Translations under genes and position numbers: made by a program | Origin: Sphingomonadales bacterium | GTDB lineage: Bacteria > Pseudomonadota > Alphaproteobacteria > Sphingomonadales > Sphingomonadaceae | Assembly: GCA_017302615.1 (NCBI GenBank) | Contig: JAFLDB010000006.1 | Span: 1-64,000, forward strand | DNA length: 64,000 nucleotides | Direction of reading: 5' to 3' | The notes under the pieces: model-generated | The model's database searches: none | What the model saw: only the letters and a program-made list of their open reading frames with translations | Told to the model about the DNA's origin: nothing | Part shown: one piece after another, positions 1 through 4,429 of the stretch | How the letters are laid out: each line of letters begins with the position of its first letter | How positions within the stretch are numbered: position 1 is the stretch's first letter

Positions 1-96
1 CTCGCCAAGGACTTCGAGCAGACCATCGCATCGGCAACGGCATGGCTGTTCATAGCCTCGATCCAGCTCTTCGCACGCCGCATCGCAAGGCTATGA
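1..96 (+). CDS. IS5-family transposase, C-terminal end (cut by window edge)
   Basis: The plus-strand frame open from the first base ends at TGA 94-96 and encodes 31 residues. They read LAKDFEQTIASATAWLFIAS and continue into a basic RRIARL tail. This is the familiar C-terminus of DDE transposases of the IS5 group; the FE(K/Q)TIASATAWLFIAS pattern is what I recognise. The catalytic residues lie outside the window, so whether the element is intact cannot be judged. It lies directly against the first copy of the 62-bp repeat, so the IS appears to have landed at the edge of the cassette array. Confidence 0.75.
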   Translation, partial: LAKDFEQTIASATAWLFIASIQLFARRIARL

Positions 97-128
97 AATC
101 ACAATGGATAATTTTGAATCAGACTCTA
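97..128. mobile_element. Probable right end of the IS5-like element
   Basis: The 32 bases between the transposase stop and the first 62-bp repeat are A+T-rich and end in TTTTGAATCAGACTCTA. That is the kind of terminal sequence I associate with sphingomonad IS5-type elements. The left end is outside the window, so the inverted repeat and target duplication cannot be verified. The boundary coincides with the first base of the repeat at 129. Confidence 0.45.
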
Positions 129-190
129 ATGTCTGCAATGTTGTCGTGTCCGGACAGTCCACTGCGGCCGGAAAGTTGGGGTTAGCGGAC
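129..190 (-). repeat. Cassette repeat copy A (62 bp)
   Basis: Distal copy of the array repeat, abutting the IS end. It has the conserved left arm (one change, GTCTGC for GTCCGC), the TGTCCGGACA palindrome in the middle, and the right arm GGAAAGTTGGGG followed by TTAGCGGAC. The centre is nearly identical to copy B and unlike copies C-E. Confidence 0.85.
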
Positions 191-233
191 TATTGAAACT
201 TCCAGCGTTGAGTGGCCGGGTCTTCTTTCGGGC

Positions 234-977
234 CTATTCGCACAACAGCTCTACGTCAGAGAAAGGACGGGGAAGCGAAGACCAACAGCTGACATTCCAG
301 CCGGAGAGCTCGATAAGGTATTGGCCAAGATTGTAGTCAGTACCTTGACTTGGTGACCGCCGTTTTACCATCCGATATCCATTTGGATCAATCAACTCGT
401 ATATCCATTGGGTTCCATCAAAGCCAAAGCCGGATTGGCATTCATCGGAAGGCTCGCTGAACAGCGCGTCTTCCGTCAGAAGGCGCTGTAGCTCAGCCAC
501 TTGCCGAGAAGATAATCGATTTCTTTTCGAGCGATCGATGGACCCCGGATCGTATCCACCGGCTCCATTCATCTGTTTTGCTATAAGCCAGTATTCATCG
601 CCGTCCTTCTGAATGCGAATGAACACGGAGGAAGAGAAGCTTGGAATATAGCTGAAACGAAGCGCAAACTCTGGGGGCCTCTCTTGCTTCGACAGTAGAT
701 AGAACGATGGTTCGCGGGCGGCCTTCCATTGGCTCGGATACCAATTCTCTTCAAATTCACTAATCAACTCGATTGGATCGCTGCGAAAGCCGCAATGAAC
801 TTGTGGACTAGCAAAGGATGGCGGAAAGTAGCCCGAGGCAAAAAGCTGCTCGTTGGCAACGCCCTTGTTCTCAAACTGACCTGCGAACTCGCGGTCGTAG
901 GGCTCGGCAGGAATACAACCGGCCAGAAGCGTGGCGGCAATGAACGCCTTTGCCACGTTTGAACGAACAACCGCCAT
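234..977 (-). CDS. Cassette protein 5: putative lipoprotein of unknown function
   Basis: 247 residues starting at ATG 977. The N-terminus is a short basic stretch and a hydrophobic run ending in the lipobox LLAGC (Cys about 21), so the protein is predicted to be a lipidated envelope protein. The mature part (Tyr/Phe/Ser-rich, with three or four further Cys) matches no family I recognise. The start codon lies 26 bp from repeat B. The stop is 43 bp short of repeat A, the longest 3' distance in the array. No clear Shine-Dalgarno sequence precedes it. Codon usage is more A/T-rich than in the chromosomal genes to the right, consistent with recent acquisition. Confidence 0.7.
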   Translation of the reverse strand: MAVVRSNVAKAFIAATLLAGCIPAEPYDREFAGQFENKGVANEQLFASGYFPPSFASPQVHCGFRSDPIELISEFEENWYPSQWKAAREPSFYLLSKQERPPEFALRFSYIPSFSSSVFIRIQKDGDEYWLIAKQMNGAGGYDPGSIDRSKRNRLSSRQVAELQRLLTEDALFSEPSDECQSGFGFDGTQWIYELIDPNGYRMVKRRSPSQGTDYNLGQYLIELSGWNVSCWSSLPRPFSDVELLCE

Positions 978-1003
978 ATTCCGCAGCCTAAAAGCAAGCC
1001 TTC

Positions 1004-1065
1004 ATGTCCGCAATGTTGTCGTGTCCGGACAGTCCACTGCGGCAGGAAAGTTGGGGGAAGTGGAC
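1004..1065 (-). repeat. Cassette repeat copy B (62 bp)
   Basis: Full-length copy with left arm ATGTCCGCAATGTTGTCG, central palindrome TGTCCGGACA and right arm GGAAAGTTGGGG. The outermost right bases are GTGGAC instead of GCGGAC. It separates cassette genes 5 and 4. Confidence 0.9.
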
Positions 1066-1066
1066 T

Positions 1067-1327
1067 CTAGGGCCGAACTTCTTCACCTGCTGTGTATCGG
1101 GGTAGCTCCGCAAGAGCGTCTCCAAAACCCTGCCTAATCTGGGTTTGAGTGAATCCACGATCCCAAAGTTCGGTCATCAAGTAGACTAGCGCCTGCGGCA
1201 GCACCTGCAAATCGGGCCAAGGGTTGCTGTTGTGCAAGTCTCTGAGCGTGCCAGCGAATTCTTGAACCGCGCTGAGTCCACGGCCCTGCCATTCGTCGTC
1301 GGGATCACGCTCTGATTGGTCACTCAT
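1067..1327 (-). CDS. Cassette protein 4: small protein of unknown function
   Basis: 86 residues from ATG 1327, acidic at the N-terminus. The rest is predicted helical (for example LPQALVYLMTELWDRGFT). There is no signal peptide, membrane segment or metal-binding motif. I do not recognise the family. The gene fills the 286-bp space between repeats B and C almost exactly: the stop codon TAG begins one base after repeat B ends, and the start is 24 bp from repeat C. Such tight packing leaves no room for a private promoter unless the repeat supplies it. Confidence 0.6.
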   Translation of the reverse strand: MSDQSERDPDDEWQGRGLSAVQEFAGTLRDLHNSNPWPDLQVLPQALVYLMTELWDRGFTQTQIRQGFGDALAELPRYTAGEEVRP

Positions 1328-1351
1328 TCGTGCAATCTACCCAACCAGCGG

Positions 1352-1413
1352 ACGTCCGCAACGTTGTCGTGTCCGGACAGGCCGCTCCAGCCGGAAAGTT
1401 GGGGGGAGCGGAC
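1352..1413 (-). repeat. Cassette repeat copy C (62 bp)
   Basis: Full-length copy starting ACGTCCGCAACGTTGTCG, with the TGTCCGGACA palindrome and the right arm GGAAAGTTGGGG then GGAGCGGAC. The centre (AGGCCGCTCCAGCC) differs at several positions from copies A and B while still allowing the inner TCCGG/CCGGA stem. Confidence 0.9.
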
Positions 1414-1414
1414 A

Positions 1415-2089
1415 TTAAACCCCGAGCCATTCCAATCCGCCCGGCAGATCGAATGCGGCATAATCTACTTGCAGCACTCTTCTGCTCTTGGGAGATGTCG
1501 AAGCGTCCGAAGCATGCAGTATCGGCGTCGCGTACAGCCATGCGTCACCAGCATTCGCCAAACATGCATGGATGCCGCAGCGTTCAACTGCTTCGTCGAT
1601 TTGATCTACCGGCACCCGACCCAACTTGTGTGAGCCGGGAGCGATCAAAAGTGGTGCATTCGTCTCAGGTACATCGTCGAGATGCACACGAAGCGTCACC
1701 ATTTGCGCGAGCAGATGAAACGGCGGGGCGACGTGGATCATCCCGCGCTTTGTCGTCCAAGGACCAAAGCCTTTTATTTCCCGCCTTTCCTTTACGCAAA
1801 TCGTCCGGTCCTGGTGCCAACCTAAGCCCCAGTTGGTTTCAGATGACTTGTTGAACAGGATTGCTCTGACGGGTTTCGCTGAAGGGCCAAGCACGTTCGC
1901 CGCAATAGCTCCGACGCAACCGCTCATTGCCAGTAGAGGTCTGAGCGCAGTGATGCCATGAAGGCGTGTGCCCGCCGCCTCAAATGGGAGACCGGTAAGT
2001 GCATCCTCCAAAGCAGGCATGCAGCACTTTACGGCCCCACCGAACAACTGGGCTCCTTCAATGCAAAAGGTGCCGGTATCCTCGCTCAT
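1415..2089 (-). CDS. Cassette protein 3: phytanoyl-CoA dioxygenase (PhyH)-like Fe(II)/2-oxoglutarate oxygenase
   Basis: 224 residues from ATG 2089; an in-frame TTG upstream is less likely. The fold signature is the iron facial triad: HQD (His92, Asp94) after NWGLGW, and the distal His192 in PILHAS. A basic SRRVLQVDY strand follows whose Arg (about 203) would bind 2-oxoglutarate. LLIAPGSHKLGRV is the conserved PhyH segment before the distal His. The family hydroxylates small molecules or acyl-CoA-type substrates; the substrate here cannot be predicted. All catalytic residues are present, so it is probably active. The TAA stop begins one base after repeat C. This is a metabolic cargo gene in an otherwise anonymous array. 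Confidence 0.82.
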   Translation of the reverse strand: MSEDTGTFCIEGAQLFGGAVKCCMPALEDALTGLPFEAAGTRLHGITALRPLLAMSGCVGAIAANVLGPSAKPVRAILFNKSSETNWGLGWHQDRTICVKERREIKGFGPWTTKRGMIHVAPPFHLLAQMVTLRVHLDDVPETNAPLLIAPGSHKLGRVPVDQIDEAVERCGIHACLANAGDAWLYATPILHASDASTSPKSRRVLQVDYAAFDLPGGLEWLGV

Positions 2090-2124
2090 GAGCCGCAACT
2101 AAACGACAGACCCATCCTAACGCA

Positions 2125-2186
2125 ATGTCCGCAATGTTGTCGTGTCCGGAAAGTCGGCTACGGCGGGAAAGTTGGGGTTAGCGGAC
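2125..2186 (-). repeat. Cassette repeat copy D (62 bp)
   Basis: Full-length copy with perfect 8-bp outer inverted ends (ATGTCCGC at left, GCGGACAT read through 2188 at right). The centre is changed to GGAAAGTCGGCTACGGCGGG, which removes the full TGTCCGGACA palindrome. The stop codon of cassette gene 2 (TAA, 2178-2180) lies inside the right arm. Confidence 0.9.
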
Positions 2187-2642
2187 ATCGCAATATACAT
2201 CAGCAATTGGCTTGATCGAAACTATGCGATCCACCTCAAACTCTGATCCGTCCATGCCCATGTGACCGTATCCGATGCCAAGAAAGGGCGCTAATCCGAG
2301 TAACTCTGAGACCTTCCGGCGTCCAACAAACGTGACGGTATAAGCCGCAACTGGCTTTGGTCCATTTTCGCTTATGAATTGCCCTGAGCCTCGGTTGGCA
2401 TTCACCAGTCGCCCGGTTGGCGTATCTTCCTTTGGGTAAAATGAGAACCAAGGTGCCTTTGAGAAGTTGGGGCTACATGCTTGAGAAAGAGTCTGACTTT
2501 CAAAGAAGCTCGATCCTTCAAACAAGTCTACCCATGTTCCCTCGATAGTCCGTGTTCGCTGGACGAACGCGATAGTCCCTGCCCAAATACAGATCACCGC
2601 GATGAGTGCGGTCAAAATCCGCGATAATATGCGCAACCGCAT
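2178..2642 (-). CDS. Cassette protein 2: small membrane-anchored protein of unknown function
   Basis: 154 residues from ATG 2642. The N-terminus has two basic residues and then a hydrophobic segment at about residues 8-27 (ILTALIAVICIWAGTIAFV). This is a signal anchor placing the rest outside the cytoplasm. The remainder is soluble with no motif I recognise. The stop codon is part of repeat D, so the last codons are in effect supplied with the recombination site. The start is 24 bp from repeat E. A weak AGAAG stretch precedes the ATG. Confidence 0.65.
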   Translation of the reverse strand: MRLRILSRILTALIAVICIWAGTIAFVQRTRTIEGTWVDLFEGSSFFESQTLSQACSPNFSKAPWFSFYPKEDTPTGRLVNANRGSGQFISENGPKPVAAYTVTFVGRRKVSELLGLAPFLGIGYGHMGMDGSEFEVDRIVSIKPIADVYCDVR

Positions 2643-2666
2643 CTTCTGAAACTAACAGAACCACAA

Positions 2667-2728
2667 ACGTCCGCAATGTTGTCGTGTCCGGACAGGACGC
2701 TACGATCGGAAGGTTGGGGAAAGCTGAC
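2667..2728 (-). repeat. Cassette repeat copy E (62 bp)
   Basis: Full-length copy with left arm ACGTCCGCAATGTTGTCG and TGTCCGGACA intact. The right arm is the most diverged (GGAAGGTTGGGG then AAAGCTGAC). The inner stem is kept as TCCG/CGGA although the centre sequence differs. Confidence 0.88.
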
Positions 2729-2745
2729 GTCAACTGCTCTACCAG

Positions 2746-3117
2746 CTAAAAAAGTATGTAATCGTCTTTCAATTCGTTTCCGAGCTGAATCAAGACGTTT
2801 TCGACTGCATCCTTCAGCGCGTAAAATCTCAGCAACTGACCGTCGTCGAATTTCAAAACAAGGGAATCCTCAAGCAATTCCACCGCGCTCACCTTGCGCT
2901 GAATCAACCGGTGAAGGAGTGATGGCGGATCCAGCCAATTTCCGCTGCCGAACTCCGAGCAGGTTCCCTTGTCATCGGTATGATCAAAATCTCGCATGGC
3001 ATGAATTTCGCCACCGCCCCACCAAATGAAGTGAACGCCGCAGGGTTCAAACGCGACACGAGCTAGTTCCTTACCAAGAAGAAACGTCAAATCGGAACGT
3101 GGTGGAAAGAGCGCCAT
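2746..3117 (-). CDS. Cassette protein 1: DUF6188-like small protein
   Basis: 123 residues from ATG 3117. The longer frame starts at a TTG inside the repeat and is unlikely. The N-terminal LLGKELARVAFEPCGVHFIW, an alternating strand with WGGGEIH, and the C-terminal LVLKFDDGQLLRFYALKD strand resemble the two-lobed DUF6188 family. Members are small beta-rich proteins of unknown role often found beside toxin or cassette genes. The assignment rests on pattern memory, not a search. It is the recombinase-proximal cassette: 26 bp from the half-repeat F, with its stop 17 bp before repeat E. In a classical integron it would be the newest insertion. Confidence 0.65.
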   Translation of the reverse strand: MALFPPRSDLTFLLGKELARVAFEPCGVHFIWWGGGEIHAMRDFDHTDDKGTCSEFGSGNWLDPPSLLHRLIQRKVSAVELLEDSLVLKFDDGQLLRFYALKDAVENVLIQLGNELKDDYILF

Positions 3118-3143
3118 TTGGGAAAGCGTGCACAACTTTGACA

Positions 3144-3170
3144 ATGTCCGCAATGTTGTCGTGTCCGGAC
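3144..3170 (-). repeat. Cassette repeat copy F: 27-bp half-site at the recombinase-proximal junction
   Basis: Bases 3144-3170 match the left 27 bp of the other copies exactly (ATGTCCGCAATGTTGTCG followed by TGTCCGGAC). The similarity then largely stops: the right arm GGAAAGTTGGGG is replaced by an unrelated sequence starting TGTCCGCTTTCAGC. Only a short CCGAAAG recalls the arm. This is what is expected where the first cassette joined a resident attachment site. Confidence 0.8.
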
Positions 3171-3197
3171 TGTCCGCTTTCAGCGCCGAAAGCCAAT

Positions 3198-3228
3198 TGC
3201 CGGCCCCTAGCCAAGCCAGAGGCCGGCA
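3198..3228 (-). other. Hairpin between recombinase stop and the first junction
   Basis: TGCCGGCC (3198-3205) and GGCCGGCA (3221-3228) form a perfect 8-bp stem with a 15-base loop. It starts 5 bp past the recombinase stop codon. No T-run follows on the minus strand, so it is a weak terminator at best. It may instead be part of a resident attI-like site or an attenuator of read-through into the cassettes. Confidence 0.5.
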
Positions 3229-3233
3229 TTGAA

Positions 3234-3866
3234 TTAAATGTCGGTTCTCTCTGACAAAGTCAGGGCATCGTCCACGTCTACGCCAAGATATCTGACGGTG
3301 TTCTCGATGTTGGTGTGGCCGAGCAAGATCTGTACGGCCCGCAGATTACCCGTCGCCTTGTAGATCAATGACGCCTTGGTTCGACGCATCGAGTGCGTGC
3401 CGTATTCACGGCTGTCGAGACCGATCGTTGCGACCCATTCGTCAACCAGGCGTGCATATTGCCGGGTACTGAGGTGACCCATGTAGTCTACTCGACTTGG
3501 GAAGACGAAATCGGAGATCGCGCCGCCACGGCGTTGCAGCCAGTTCTCCAGGCTCCTGCGGGCCTCAGTCATGATCTCAAATTGAACGGGCCTGCCGGTC
3601 TTTTGCTGAATGACCGTTGCGCGATGGCGGATTTGGCCGCCGCTGACGACATCGCTAATCTTGAGCTTGACGAGATCGCAGCCACGCAACTTGCTGTCGA
3701 TCGCCAGATCGAACAGCGCTCGATCACGAAGTCGTCTATGTTCGTCGAGATAGAAGCGAATGGCCCAGATATCGCGCGGTTTGAGCGGTCGTTTTGGGCC
3801 AACATTTTGCCCTGCATTCCAGGGGCGCCGTTCGTGAACGGCGGGATCAAGGTCTGAATGTCCCAT
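3234..3866 (-). CDS. Small tyrosine recombinase / integrase
   Basis: 210 residues from ATG 3866; the frame is open further upstream but that part is not conserved-looking. All tyrosine-recombinase catalytic residues are present: Arg61 (KLRGCD), Lys89 (QQKTGR), His158 and Arg161 (THSMRR), His184 (LLGHT) and the nucleophile Tyr193 (VRYLGV). Only the catalytic domain is there. The roughly 40 residues ahead of it are too short for the usual SAM-like core-binding domain, and the IntI-specific insert near patch III is not evident. I recognise this compact integrase type as widespread in Proteobacteria. It is adjacent to, upstream of and co-oriented with the cassette array, which makes it the obvious candidate for moving the cassettes; no biochemistry supports that yet. 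Confidence 0.85.
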   Translation of the reverse strand: MGHSDLDPAVHERRPWNAGQNVGPKRPLKPRDIWAIRFYLDEHRRLRDRALFDLAIDSKLRGCDLVKLKISDVVSGGQIRHRATVIQQKTGRPVQFEIMTEARRSLENWLQRRGGAISDFVFPSRVDYMGHLSTRQYARLVDEWVATIGLDSREYGTHSMRRTKASLIYKATGNLRAVQILLGHTNIENTVRYLGVDVDDALTLSERTDI

Positions 3867-4429
3867 GACATTTCTCCGGTGGCCTGAATGGCCAACCAGA
3901 AAATACACCAGGGCGAATTGCCAGATTGCCGCATCCGCCAACATGGCCGTCATTCCCGGCCTCGGATTAACTCGCCAAAAGCTGCCTTTCGTTCAGGCAC
4001 TTGCCGACGACGGCAATTGGGCCGCTGGGAGACTATCCGGTCTTCGTTGCAGGATCGAGCGAAGCTGCCATTCGACCGCTGCAATGTCCGTGTCTGTTTC
4101 CGACCAACTCAAGACATTCAGCGTCTTCGATGTGAGCGTCGGCTTCCGCTGAAATCCGCCATTCGGGGTCGCGCAAACCGGCCGGTCGCCTTTGCGCCCC
4201 AATTTCAGACCTAGCGCGCGAAGCGAGCGCGCGGAACCACGAGTAGAACCTGAGGCAGGTTCGAATCCTGCCGCCTCAGCCAATCGCGAAGATCCAGCTA
4301 AATCAAAACCGTAAACATAATGATCCGCAAATTGTGAGGGTAGGTCTATGGGGCAGATTTGTGGGCCGGGGTCCGTGTATTGCTCTTGCAGTCGCTCTCA
4401 CTTAACAGTCGGCTGCGTTAGGAGTGGTT
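3867..4429. other. Non-coding stretch upstream of the recombinase
   Basis: About 560 bp with no convincing gene. It should hold the recombinase promoter. It contains a tRNA 3'-end remnant (listed separately), a GC-rich hairpin (CGCGCG arms near 4215-4233) and at 4082-4104 a very degenerate resemblance to the repeat core (AATGTCCG, then TTTCCGAC). The minus-strand frame at 3993-4283 starting MAEAAGFEPA is the typical spurious translation of a tRNA 3' end. Confidence 0.6.
4250..4282 (+). other. tRNA 3'-end remnant, possible integration scar (att)
   Basis: A complete T-arm (GCAGG, loop TTCGAAT, CCTGC at 4255-4271) is followed by a 7-base acceptor strand CGCCTCA, discriminator G and CCA at 4280-4282. 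No D-arm, anticodon arm or 5' acceptor strand lies in the preceding 70 bp, so this is only the 3' third of a tRNA. A72 with discriminator G73 suggests a tRNA-Gln origin, but that is uncertain. Such fragments usually mark where an island recombined at a tRNA gene. Confidence 0.55.

Larger units (their letters stand above)
129..3866 (-). mobile_element. Integron-like gene cassette array with its own tyrosine recombinase
   Basis: Six copies of one repeat (starts 129, 1004, 1352, 2125, 2667, 3144) delimit five units of 348-875 bp. Each unit carries exactly one ORF on the minus strand. Each ORF starts 24-35 bp from the conserved 27-bp arm of one repeat and ends inside or within about 45 bp of the other arm of the next. 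The array begins next to a small tyrosine recombinase on the same strand, and the recombinase-proximal repeat keeps only one arm. This is the layout of an integron (recombinase, primary site, promoter-poor single-gene cassettes). However, the repeats lack canonical attC boxes and the recombinase lacks the usual N-terminal core-binding domain. The recombinase-cassette link is an inference. Confidence 0.6.

Noticed and set aside
129..2728. Canonical attC (59-base element) sites
   Set aside because: Neither strand shows the RYYYAAC and GTTRRRY boxes at the ends; GTTGTCG and GTTGGGG fail the consensus. I call them attC-like only in arrangement.
2746..3153. Longer versions of cassette genes 1 and 3 starting at TTG inside the repeats
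   Set aside because: The TTG lies in the conserved repeat arm or leader, and ATG starts 36 or 9 bases further in are better; noted because such read-in peptides could exist.
129..3170. CRISPR array
   Set aside because: The repeats are 62 bp, spaced 348-875 bp apart, and the spaces hold genes; there are no cas genes.
4082..4104. Seventh, degenerate repeat core upstream of the recombinase
   Set aside because: Only AATGTCCG and a TCCGAC are shared with gaps between; too weak to claim a flanking site.
3993..4283. ORF starting MAEAAGFEPAS
   Set aside because: Typical false translation of the reverse strand of a tRNA 3' end; no other coding features.
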